Assembly: GCA_016875755.1 (NCBI GenBank)
Contig: VGOX01000059.1
Location: 1 to 9,533 of the forward strand
Source: Chloroflexota bacterium
GTDB taxonomy: Bacteria; Chloroflexota; Anaerolineae; Anaerolineales; Villigracilaceae
Length of the DNA: 9,533 nucleotides
Reading direction: 5' to 3'
Shown: positions 1 through 6,539 of the stretch, piece after piece
Layout of the letters: every line of letters starts with the position of its first letter
Numbering within the stretch: the stretch's first letter is position 1
Made by a program: the position numbers and the translations under genes
The notes under the pieces: model-generated
The model's database searches: none
The model's input: only the letters and a program-made list of their open reading frames with translations
What the model was told of the DNA's origin: nothing

Positions 1-28
1 TCAAAACGGCTATGGTATGATTCATCTC

Positions 29-90
29 GGTAATGGTGTTGTGGAATTTCTTTTTCGCAAAACAAGATTACCACGCTTTACACCATTACC
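29..90 (-). other. Imperfect stem-loop downstream of mvhA
   Basis: GGTAATGGTGT at 29-39 and ACACCATTACC at 80-90 are perfect 11-base inverted repeats. The inner segments GTGG (41-44) and CCAC (71-74) can extend the stem past an asymmetric bulge. It lies about 40 bases after the mvhA stop on the transcribed strand, where a terminator or 3'-end stabilising hairpin would be expected. No run of U follows the distal arm, so a classical intrinsic terminator is not well supported. The rest of 1-128 shows no convincing gene. A 27-codon minus-strand frame (22-105) begins MAKKRGNG but has no Shine-Dalgarno and soon stops. Confidence 0.45.
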
Positions 91-128
91 TCTCTTCTTT
101 GCCATTTCCAGTTAGCGGAAACTAAAGG

Positions 129-1595
129 TCAACAGAACTGCTTCAACACTTCGACAGGATTCCCATCCGCGCCGCGAATGGTGATCTCCAGAGGCATCTG
201 CCCGGGCAGCGAATGGGTGGCGCACCCAAAGCATGGGTCATAGGCACGGAACGCCATCTCCACCATGTTGAGCAGACCTTCGTTCACGACCCCATTCTTG
301 ATGAGACTCTCCGCCGCCTTCTTCGTGGACATCTGGATCGGCGCATAGTTATTGGTGGTGCCAACAATAAGATTCGCTTTGGTCACGATGCCCCGTTCAT
401 CGGTCCAATAGTGATGCGTGAGAGTCCCGCGCGGCGCTTCGACGATGCCGACTCCCTCGGTGGGGATTTCCATCGGTTTGGCATGCACGTTCGGTGACGT
501 GATCTCAGAATCAGTGACCAACTCCACCCAGCGTTCTGCGGCGTACAGCAATTCGATCAGGCGCGCCCAATGTGTGGCGAGGCGTTGATGCACAGGCTTG
601 CCACTGAGTGTGGCGTAGAACTTTTCATATTCCTCCTGCGCCAGCGGAGTTGCCATGCCATCAGATGCATTGAGGCGCGAAAGCGGGGTTGCCATATACA
701 CACCCGAGTCAATGCCATCTTCGAAACCTTTCCAGCCAATGTTTTTGAGATAGGGGAATTTGAGATATGTCCACGGCTCCACATGTTCAGCGATGTGCTG
801 CATATATTCATGTGGTGCGTACTTGCAAAATTCTTTGCCGTTCGGGTCGGTCACGCGGACTTTGCCATCGTAGAAATTGACCTTGTTGTTATCGTCCACT
901 AAACCCATGTAATAGGTGTGATGGGTATATACATCGCCAAGGATCAAATCCACATAGGCTTTGTTTCCCAACACGATATCATTAAAAAGTTTCAGGCTGA
1001 ACTGCGCGAAGCCCACCGCCCATTTGCCCATGTCTTCGATCTCTTTGCGCTGTTCTTCGGTGATGCCTTTTGTCATCCCGCCCGGAATGGACGAACACGG
1101 ATGCACCTTGCGCCCGCCCAGCATCTCCACCACCGTATGCCCATACTTGCGCATCTGAATGACCTTGCCGCCGATCTCCAGCCCAACTTTGTGGATCACG
1201 CCAAGGATGTTCCGCTCGGCGACGGGGGCATCGGGTCCCATCACGAAATCAGGTCCGCCCAGTGCATAGAAGTGCGTGGTGTGGTCGGTGCAGTAGAACG
1301 CCATGTAAAGAAGTTCGCGCAGCAGCTTTGCCGTCCGCGGCGGATCGACCTTGTACACTGCGTCTGCCGCTTTGGACGCCGCCATGTGATGTGCCTCCGG
1401 GCACACGCCGCAAATGCGGTTGGTGATGAGCGGCATCTCCTCAATGGGACGTCCGACCACGAAGCGTTCAAATCCGCGTAGTTCGGGAATTTGAAAATAG
1501 GAGTTGGCAACATTCCCTGCATCGTCGAGGAATATCTCGATCTTACCGTGTCCTTCCAAGCGGGTGACGGGGTCAATGCTGATTCGTTGGGTCAT
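129..1595 (-). CDS. mvhA: [NiFe] hydrogenase large subunit, MvhA-like (group 3)
   Basis: Catalytic subunit of a cytoplasmic [NiFe] hydrogenase, 488 residues, which cleaves H2 at the Ni-Fe(CN)2CO site. The N-terminal L0-type segment (TRLEGHGKIE, about 11-20) is followed by the first nickel motif RICGVC with C62 and C65. The second motif, DPCFGCATH, supplies C455 and C458. Family knowledge places the maturation cleavage after H461, removing a 27-residue C-terminal peptide; the specific protease is not in this window. No selenocysteine codon replaces any ligand. Start: ATG at 1595 preceded by AAAGGAG with a 5-base spacer. It is the last gene of the operon, separated from the small upstream gene by a 111-base repeat-filled gap. 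The partner small subunit is mvhG at 1973-2971. Pairing with MvhG, MvhD and HdrABC points to group 3c (Mvh, non-F420) rather than group 3d NAD-linked enzymes, since no diaphorase genes are present. Confidence 0.95.
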   Translation of the reverse strand: MTQRISIDPVTRLEGHGKIEIFLDDAGNVANSYFQIPELRGFERFVVGRPIEEMPLITNRICGVCPEAHHMAASKAADAVYKVDPPRTAKLLRELLYMAFYCTDHTTHFYALGGPDFVMGPDAPVAERNILGVIHKVGLEIGGKVIQMRKYGHTVVEMLGGRKVHPCSSIPGGMTKGITEEQRKEIEDMGKWAVGFAQFSLKLFNDIVLGNKAYVDLILGDVYTHHTYYMGLVDDNNKVNFYDGKVRVTDPNGKEFCKYAPHEYMQHIAEHVEPWTYLKFPYLKNIGWKGFEDGIDSGVYMATPLSRLNASDGMATPLAQEEYEKFYATLSGKPVHQRLATHWARLIELLYAAERWVELVTDSEITSPNVHAKPMEIPTEGVGIVEAPRGTLTHHYWTDERGIVTKANLIVGTTNNYAPIQMSTKKAAESLIKNGVVNEGLLNMVEMAFRAYDPCFGCATHSLPGQMPLEITIRGADGNPVEVLKQFC

Positions 1596-1614
1596 GGGGA
1601 CTCCTTTGAAAGGA
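1596..1614 (-). promoter_or_regulatory. mvhA ribosome binding site with possible occluding hairpin
   Basis: On the minus strand AAAGGAG sits 5 bases before the mvhA ATG. Directly upstream is TCCTT from the end of the adjoining repeat. TCCTT-TCA-AAGGA (1602-1614) can close into a 5-base-pair hairpin with a 3-base loop that pairs the core of the Shine-Dalgarno. The sequence is seen directly; the regulatory consequence is an inference, and such a short stem would be weak by itself. Confidence 0.45.
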
Positions 1615-1700
1615 TGAATTATGAATGATGAAGGATGAAAACATAGGCGGGATCAGTTTTACAGATTCCATTCATCCTTCATCATTTCGCCTTCATCCTT
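1610..1700. repeat. Nested inverted repeat of AAGGATGAA type between small gene and mvhA
   Basis: AATGATGAAGGATGAA (1624-1639) is perfectly inverted at 1671-1686 (16 base pairs, 31-base loop). Outside it, AAGGATGAA (1610-1618) is inverted at 1692-1700, giving a two-tier hairpin filling nearly all of the 111-base gap. The left half closely matches the left half of the copy at 2989-3019, with only the three bases between the two motifs differing. It lies in the transcribed leader of mvhA, so it may act as an RNA structure that sets stability or translation of mvhA relative to upstream genes. It may also simply be a dispersed element. Confidence 0.85.
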
Positions 1701-1706
1701 GCATTT

Positions 1707-1958
1707 TCATTTTTCAAGCGATGAAGCGTCGTCGTGCAATTCCTTGATGAGATGCGCCCGCGCCGAAACCTCTTCCATCTTGAGCGAAGCGTATTGCGAA
1801 GCTTCCTTCATCAATTTCTCAACCAGGTCGGCGGGGAGTTTCTTGAGGTCTTCGTGGGTATAGCCTTTGTCGTTGAGATATTCTTCAATCAGGGCTCTCT
1901 CCAGCAGTGCATTGCGGTCTTCCATGGGTTCGGCTTGTTCAGTGGGTTTGGTGTTCAT
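1707..1958 (-). CDS. Small acidic helical protein of unknown function in the hydrogenase operon
   Basis: I do not recognise a named family. From the chosen start it has 83 residues, no cysteine, no signal peptide and no membrane segment. It is rich in Glu, Lys, Leu and Ala and looks almost wholly helical: residues 15-30 (around LIEEYLNDKGYT), a short turn with KKLPADL, then a long helix from about 44 to 76 (LMKEASQYASLKMEEV). Start choice: ATG at 1958 has GGAGG with a 5-base spacer. The upstream ATG at 1976, which would overlap the mvhG stop as ATGA and add six residues, has only a weak AGG. It sits between the two hydrogenase subunit genes, where methanogen mvh clusters have no such gene. 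A structural or assembly role for the hydrogenase is suggested by position only. Without cysteines it cannot carry Fe-S clusters in the manner of the polyferredoxin MvhB. Confidence 0.8.
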   Translation of the reverse strand: MNTKPTEQAEPMEDRNALLERALIEEYLNDKGYTHEDLKKLPADLVEKLMKEASQYASLKMEEVSARAHLIKELHDDASSLEK

Positions 1959-1972
1959 GTCATCCTCCGATT

Positions 1973-2971
1973 TCATTTCACCTTCCAGGCGTCCCTGTTC
2001 GCCTTCAGCAGGGAGCCAGCCAGATTGAAGCGGTATACCTGCCCGGTCGGGTCAGGGATACCATCGAGAATGCGGTCAATTTCCTCCGTCGTGTTCGCAT
2101 CGATCACGGACGAAAACGCGGTGATGAGTCTCGCGCCGTAATCCATCACACCTTCGGCGGGACCATAACAGCCGATACATTGCGCTCCCACAGCGGGACA
2201 ACGCGCATTGCATCCGCTGCGTGTGGCAGGGCCGTTGCACGGAATACCCTGTTCGAGCAGGCACAGGTCGGGGTCAACGGGAGCGATATCCTGAATGCGT
2301 TTGAATTCCTTGATGGATTTGACATTCCGCGCACGCGGGCATTCATCACAGACCGTCGAATCACCCGCGCCGATCACTGATCCCTTCGGCGGGAGTTCGG
2401 CTTCCCCTTTGACCACTTTGATGACCAGATCGATCACCGCCGCGATTTGATGCGACTCCGGCGGGCAGCCGGGCATGTAGCAATCTACATCCACAACGAG
2501 GTCGAGCGGACGTAACACCTTTGCCAGTTTTGGAATGTGCAGTTCGCCTTCAGGCACGTCATATGAGATGCGTGGATAAATCTCATTTGGATTGTCAGTT
2601 GTGATGGTGTTGTATGCCGCGTGGACAATGTCACCGACGGGGCTAAGGTTTGCCAGCCCGGGAATACAACCTTCACAGGCACATGACCCGAAAGAGACCA
2701 TGATCTGTGATTTCCGCCTCAGAAGTTTGGCAAGATGCTCGTTCTCGTCATTGCGGATGCCGCCGTTGAAAAGCGTGAGCAGGATCGAGCCGTCTTCCAT
2801 GGCTTCAACATCCTTGTACTTTGCATCCATTGCCACGGGCCAGAAAACGACGTCGAAATTCGCGTCTACATCCAATATTTTTTCATGGGTGTTCAACACG
2901 GCGATCTCACATCCGCCGCAAGAGGCTGCCCAGTACATTGCGAATTTTGGTTTGCTGCCATTGACTGTCAT
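1973..2971 (-). CDS. mvhG: [NiFe] hydrogenase small subunit, MvhG-like
   Basis: Electron-transfer subunit of the hydrogenase, 332 residues, expected to carry three [4Fe-4S] clusters. The N-terminal flavodoxin-like part has the proximal-cluster signature CGGCE (C18, C21), then GSCACEGC (C97, C99, C102) and CYMPGCPP (C164, C169). The C-terminal part supplies eight further cysteines, C208, C211, C237, C245, C254, C258, C265 and C268, enough for medial and distal clusters. There is no twin-arginine leader, so the enzyme is cytoplasmic, as in group 3 hydrogenases. Start: ATG at 2971 has AAGGAGG with a 7-base spacer and overlaps the mvhD stop by 4 bases. The 3' end reaches the small downstream gene with no gap. 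It delivers electrons from MvhA to MvhD. Confidence 0.95.
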   Translation of the reverse strand: MTVNGSKPKFAMYWAASCGGCEIAVLNTHEKILDVDANFDVVFWPVAMDAKYKDVEAMEDGSILLTLFNGGIRNDENEHLAKLLRRKSQIMVSFGSCACEGCIPGLANLSPVGDIVHAAYNTITTDNPNEIYPRISYDVPEGELHIPKLAKVLRPLDLVVDVDCYMPGCPPESHQIAAVIDLVIKVVKGEAELPPKGSVIGAGDSTVCDECPRARNVKSIKEFKRIQDIAPVDPDLCLLEQGIPCNGPATRSGCNARCPAVGAQCIGCYGPAEGVMDYGARLITAFSSVIDANTTEEIDRILDGIPDPTGQVYRFNLAGSLLKANRDAWKVK

Positions 2972-3474
2972 GCTGGCACCTCCTTTTCAAAGGATGAAGG
3001 CTGAATGATGAAGGATGAATTTTTATTGCCTTCTTCATCCTTTCTCCTTTCTCCTTCATCCTTTCCCCAATTCAACGGTCCCAACTTGCGAATCTCTTCC
3101 ACGAATGCAGTGGTTTCGCTGGCAAACCGTGCACCTTCCGCCGCACTTGCCCAGACGAGTTTCACACGTTCAGGCTCGATGCCCAGCCCTGTGAGTACCC
3201 GTCGCAGCAGGAGGAAGCGGCGCAGTGCCTTGTAATTCTGCTCGATGTAGTGACACTCACCCGGGTGACAGCCAGTGATCATCACACCATCCGCTCCCTC
3301 TGAAAGAGCACGCAGCACAAAGGTAGGGTCGAGGCGACCAGAGCACATCAAGCGGATGAGTCTCACGTTCGGCGCATACTTCATGCGCGCCGTCCCCGCC
3401 AAATCCGAGGCGCGGTAACTGCACCAGTTGCAAGTGAAGCCGATGATGGTCGGTTCGAAATTATGGTCGGTCAT
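2968..3474 (-). CDS. mvhD: MvhD-like [2Fe-2S] electron-transfer subunit linking hydrogenase to HdrA
   Basis: 168 residues from the chosen start. MvhD family proteins (usually about 140 residues) carry a [2Fe-2S] cluster and join the hydrogenase to HdrA. Visible ligands are CNWC (C15, C18), C44 in MCSGR, and C69 and C74 in GCHPGEC. The conserved body ends around EEIRKLGPLNW (residue 136). The rest, roughly 137-162, is a Lys/Glu/Ser-rich tail encoded by the AAGGATGAA repeat, and the final EKEVPA overlaps the mvhG Shine-Dalgarno. Start choice: ATG at 3474 has GGAG 6 bases upstream; the in-frame ATG at 3486 (four more residues) has only GGA next to it. The gene follows hdrA after a 50- to 60-base gap holding a palindromic repeat and overlaps mvhG by 4 bases. 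The tail is unlikely to be needed for cluster binding. Confidence 0.93.
   Translation of the reverse strand: MTDHNFEPTIIGFTCNWCSYRASDLAGTARMKYAPNVRLIRLMCSGRLDPTFVLRALSEGADGVMITGCHPGECHYIEQNYKALRRFLLLRRVLTGLGIEPERVKLVWASAAEGARFASETTAFVEEIRKLGPLNWGKDEGERRKDEEGNKNSSFIIQPSSFEKEVPA
2972..2994 (-). promoter_or_regulatory. mvhG ribosome binding site with possible occluding hairpin
   Basis: AAGGAGG (minus strand) lies 7 bases before the mvhG ATG, inside the last codons of mvhD. TCCTT-TGAA-AAGGA (2981-2994) can form a 5-base-pair hairpin that pairs the Shine-Dalgarno with the end of the neighbouring repeat. This is the same arrangement as in front of mvhA. Ribosomes finishing mvhD would melt it, which would enforce translational coupling; that consequence is inferred. 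Confidence 0.45.
2989..3064. repeat. AAGGATGAA-type inverted repeat inside the 3' end of mvhD
   Basis: AAAGGATGAAG (2989-2999) is inverted as CTTCATCCTTT at 3054-3064, and AAGGATGAA (3011-3019) is inverted at 3034-3042, so two stems nest. A second direct CTTCATCCTTT lies at 3033-3043. The left half closely matches the copy at 1609-1639. This copy is translated: on the minus strand it encodes about residues 137-162 of MvhD. Confidence 0.85.
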
Positions 3475-3488
3475 GATCTTCTCCATTC

Positions 3489-3535
3489 CGTCATTGCGAG
3501 GGCGATCTTGTTCTTTGCCCGACGAAGCAATGACG
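3489..3535. repeat. Short palindromic repeat (CGTCATTGC...GCAATGACG) between hdrA and mvhD
   Basis: CGTCATTGC (3489-3497) and GCAATGACG (3527-3535) are perfect 9-base inverted arms. An inner pair GGGC (3500-3503) and GCCC (3517-3520) gives a bipartite stem. The motif resembles the dispersed CGTCATTGCGAG repeats that I recall from many bacterial genomes. It occupies almost the whole gap between the hdrA stop and mvhD, so the operon mRNA carries this hairpin just 5' of the mvhD start. Confidence 0.8.
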
Positions 3536-3537
3536 AA

Positions 3538-5529
3538 TTAGGCTGGTTCGAGATTGCGCATCAGCAACCCATCGATCTGCGCAATGATCTGTTCATTGCT
3601 GAAGCCTGTGCCGCTGATTGCACCCGCAGGACAAGCCGCCACGCACGTGCCGCAACCCTGACAAAGCGCGGGGTTGATCTCGGAGACGTTGTCATCGGCA
3701 AGGAAACCGATCGCGTTGAACGGACACAGTCCATTGCAAATGCGGCAGCCCGAACACATCTCTTTATTGACCGTCGCCTTGATCGGCTCGAGCGCAACTT
3801 CCTTCTGCAAAATTTTGTCCAACACACGCGCCGAAGCTGCCGCTCCCTGCGCCACACTGGACGGAATATCCTTCGGTCCCTGCGCGCAGCCTACGATGTA
3901 AATGCCTTCTGTCATCGTGGCGACAGGATCGAGCTTGGGATGTTTTTCTGTGAACCAGCCGTCCATTGAGCAGGAGATGCCGAAGAGTTTGCCGACTTCC
4001 TTCGCGTCGTGACGCGGCTGCAATCCGCTCGAAAGGATGACCATATCCACAGGGATGCGCCGCTGTTTGCCCGCCAGCGTATCTTCGGTCTGGATGATGA
4101 GCTTGCCTTTTTCGTTGGAATACCGCGCCGCATCTGTGACCTCTGCCACTTTGCCGCGCACGAACAATGTCCCTTCTTCGAGCACGCGCTGGTAGAACTC
4201 GTCGTAGGCTTTGTACGCGGTGCGCATGTCAATATAGAAGTTATAGACCGTTGCGCCCGTCCGTTCATGGACGAGATGCGCGAACTTCAATCCCTGCATA
4301 CAGCAGATGACCGAGCAATAGTTATTGAAGTTTCGGTCACGCGAGCCGACGCAGTGAATGATGCCGACACTCTTTGGCGCGGTCTTGCCATCGCGCAGGA
4401 CGATATTGCCATTGGTCGGTCCCGCTGCATTGGACAGGCGCTCGAATTCCAAACTGGTGAATACATTCGGCAGGCGACCGTATCCGTAGTTGCTCACGCG
4501 CCGTGCATCGAACAGGTCGTAGCCTGTGGCGAGCACGATATTGCCAACGTCAATATGGAGCAGTTCATCCTGCTGGTTGAAATCGATCGCGCCCGTCGGG
4601 CAGAATTTTTCGCACGCCTTGCATGTCCCTTTTTCAAAGTAAGTGCAATTGTCCTTATCCATCACTGGGAAGTTCGGCACGGCTTGCGCGAACGGCGTGT
4701 AGACCGCTTTGCGGTATCCCAGCCCCGCTTCGTACACATCGTCGATGACCTTCTTCGGGCATTTTTCCTGACAAATGCCGCAGCCCGTACAAAGTTCTTC
4801 GTTGATAAAGCGCGCTTTCTTTTTAATAGTCACATGGAAGTTGCCCACGTACCCCGCAACATTCGTGACCTCACTCCACGTCAACAACGTGATGTTTGGA
4901 TGCGTCCCCGCCTCGACCATGCGCGGCGTCAGAATACAAGCCGAACAATCCAGCGTCGGGAAGGTCTTATCGAACTGCGCCATGTGTCCGCCAATCGACG
5001 GTTCACGCTCGACGAGATACACATGGAATCCCGCGTTTGCAATTTCCAGCGCCGACTGAATGCCCGCGATCCCGCCGCCCACCACCAAAGTGTTCGAGTT
5101 GATCGGGACTTTCAACTCTTCCAACGGCGCATTCTGAATCGCTCTCGACACCGCGCCCGATACCACCGCTTTCGCCTTTGCCGTGGCAACAACCTTATCC
5201 GAATGCACCCACGAAACCTGCTCACGGATCGAAGCCAACTCCACGAGATACGGATTCAAGCCCGCATTCTTCGCTGCGATACGAAACGTCTTTTCATGCA
5301 AATGCGGCGAGCATGCCGCCACCACCACGCGCGTCAGCCCGAGTTCCTTGATGTCCTTCTCGATCAACTCCTGCCCCAAACTCGAACACATGAACTTGTA
5401 CTCGCGCGCAATGATCACACCCTGATGACCGAGTTTTTCCGCCGCCCAATGCGCGACATCCTCGACATCCACCGTCCCGGCGATATTCGACCCGCAGTGA
5501 CAGACATAAACTCCGACTTTCTCTGTCAT
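3538..5529 (-). CDS. hdrA: Heterodisulfide reductase subunit A, flavin-based electron-bifurcating core
   Basis: 663 residues, usual length for HdrA. It holds the bifurcating FAD and several [4Fe-4S] clusters, taking electron pairs from MvhD and sending one branch to ferredoxin and the other to HdrBC. The N-terminal domain has C10, C12, C48 and C73 (in AACSPHLHEKTF). The FAD-binding glycine motif GGGIAG is at 151-156, followed by DCSACILTPRM (C195, C198). Ferredoxin-type motifs lie at C247/250/253/257 and C295/303/306/310. The HCVGSRD...CSVICC segment carries C393, C405, C409 and C410, conserved in the family near the flavin. Two further ferredoxin motifs close the protein, at C592/595/598/602 and C623/626/629/633. 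No in-frame UGA is used. Start: ATG at 5529 with AAGGAGG and a 7-base spacer, overlapping the hdrB stop by 4 bases. The adjacent mvhD and complete hdrBC make this a canonical Hdr-Mvh arrangement rather than an orphan HdrA. Confidence 0.96.
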   Translation of the reverse strand: MTEKVGVYVCHCGSNIAGTVDVEDVAHWAAEKLGHQGVIIAREYKFMCSSLGQELIEKDIKELGLTRVVVAACSPHLHEKTFRIAAKNAGLNPYLVELASIREQVSWVHSDKVVATAKAKAVVSGAVSRAIQNAPLEELKVPINSNTLVVGGGIAGIQSALEIANAGFHVYLVEREPSIGGHMAQFDKTFPTLDCSACILTPRMVEAGTHPNITLLTWSEVTNVAGYVGNFHVTIKKKARFINEELCTGCGICQEKCPKKVIDDVYEAGLGYRKAVYTPFAQAVPNFPVMDKDNCTYFEKGTCKACEKFCPTGAIDFNQQDELLHIDVGNIVLATGYDLFDARRVSNYGYGRLPNVFTSLEFERLSNAAGPTNGNIVLRDGKTAPKSVGIIHCVGSRDRNFNNYCSVICCMQGLKFAHLVHERTGATVYNFYIDMRTAYKAYDEFYQRVLEEGTLFVRGKVAEVTDAARYSNEKGKLIIQTEDTLAGKQRRIPVDMVILSSGLQPRHDAKEVGKLFGISCSMDGWFTEKHPKLDPVATMTEGIYIVGCAQGPKDIPSSVAQGAAASARVLDKILQKEVALEPIKATVNKEMCSGCRICNGLCPFNAIGFLADDNVSEINPALCQGCGTCVAACPAGAISGTGFSNEQIIAQIDGLLMRNLEPA

Positions 5530-6539
5530 TTCACCGCCTCCTTCCTACCCTCGTGCTTGGTCCAGCGACGCGGCATGGGCAGCCCTTCGACCTTTTTCCT
5601 CGGCGCGGTAGGCTCCTGCGTCACAGGCACTTCCACGCCGATGTGTGCCAGCGCATTCCGCGAGTTGACCAGTTCCACACCGATGCCCAGTTCCTTCGGT
5701 TCACGTCCGAATGCCAGCCCCATCAACTGCGTAAAGAACAGGATCGGCATGTGATAGTCCGTACCGAAGAAACGATTCATTTCGTTCTGATAGGCATCCA
5801 CATTCATCTGGCACATCGGGCAGACCGTGGCCATCAATTGCGCGTCGCGCTCATCTGCGTCAGCCACGAGTCGGCGAATTAATTCGAAGGCAGTCTCAGG
5901 CCCGATCTGAGTCATGTGTCCGCCGCAGCAACTGGTCGTGAGCGGATAATCGATCACGTCCGCACCCAGCGCGCGCAGCAGGTCATCCAACTCGGTGGGA
6001 TGTTCATGGTCCGACCAGCGATGCTGGTAATCAGGCCGCGGTAACATACATCCCATATACGGCGCCACCTTCAACCCATGCAGCGGACGAACCACCGCAC
6101 TGCGAATTTTCTCCAGTCCCACGTCGTACACTAGAATATCGATCAAGTGACGCACATCCAGCGTACCTGCCGTGTATTGCAGATCACCCGCTGCCAGCGC
6201 CTCATTGACCTTCACACCCAGCGACGGACGTTCCTGCATGTAGTAATCTGCCTTGGCAAGGTTGAGGTAACACGCCGAGCAGGGAGCAACTACCGTACGC
6301 GTACCCTCTGTCCCGTTGACAGGATGCGTTTGCTTTGCCGCCAGCGCCAGATTCCGCGCGATCAATGAATAAGCAGGGATGAGGTTGATGCCGAGATATT
6401 CCGTCGCGCCGCAACAGTTCCAATCGTCAATTTCCTCAAAGTGCAGGTCGAGCGGCTCCACAATCGCATTGATCGAATCGCGATACGCCCTGCCGCTGGA
6501 TTCCATCGAACAACCTGGGTATAAAAGATATTTTTTCAT
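5526..6539 (-). CDS. hdrB: Heterodisulfide reductase subunit B, CCG-domain catalytic subunit
   Basis: 337 residues with both CCG domains intact: C10, C42-C43, C87 and C90 in the first, and C164, C204-C205, C240 and C243 in the second. In methanogens each CCG domain holds a noncubane [4Fe-4S] cluster where the disulfide CoM-S-S-CoB is split. Ligand conservation indicates a working disulfide- or thiol-type active site, but the bacterial substrate is unknown. The protein runs past the usual length (about 290-300 residues) with a Pro/Lys/Arg-rich tail from about residue 295 to 337. Start: ATG at 6539 within an ATGA overlap with hdrC, GGAG 8 bases upstream. No membrane segment is seen, so a soluble complex with HdrA and HdrC is expected. 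Confidence 0.94.
   Translation of the reverse strand: MKKYLLYPGCSMESSGRAYRDSINAIVEPLDLHFEEIDDWNCCGATEYLGINLIPAYSLIARNLALAAKQTHPVNGTEGTRTVVAPCSACYLNLAKADYYMQERPSLGVKVNEALAAGDLQYTAGTLDVRHLIDILVYDVGLEKIRSAVVRPLHGLKVAPYMGCMLPRPDYQHRWSDHEHPTELDDLLRALGADVIDYPLTTSCCGGHMTQIGPETAFELIRRLVADADERDAQLMATVCPMCQMNVDAYQNEMNRFFGTDYHMPILFFTQLMGLAFGREPKELGIGVELVNSRNALAHIGVEVPVTQEPTAPRKKVEGLPMPRRWTKHEGRKEAVK

Noticed and set aside
29..90. Intrinsic terminator for the operon
   Set aside because: The stem is good but no U tract follows it on the minus strand, so it is listed only as a stem-loop.
918..1481. Plus-strand open frame of 187 codons antisense to mvhA
   Set aside because: Shadow of the hydrogenase large subunit; no domain and no ribosome binding site of note.
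1610..3064. CRISPR array from the recurring AAGGATGAA motifs
   Set aside because: Repeats are short, inverted as well as direct, irregularly spaced and overlap genes; there are no spacers of uniform length and no cas genes.
4935..4950. Selenocysteine in HdrA at the DCSACILTP motif
   Set aside because: Some methanogen HdrA proteins use selenocysteine near here, but the codons in this window read Cys-Ser-Ala-Cys with no in-frame UGA.
4009..5754. Plus-strand open frame of 581 codons antisense to hdrA and hdrB
   Set aside because: It lies wholly over well-supported genes on the other strand, has Arg/His-rich composition typical of a mirror frame, and shows no recognisable motif or convincing start site.
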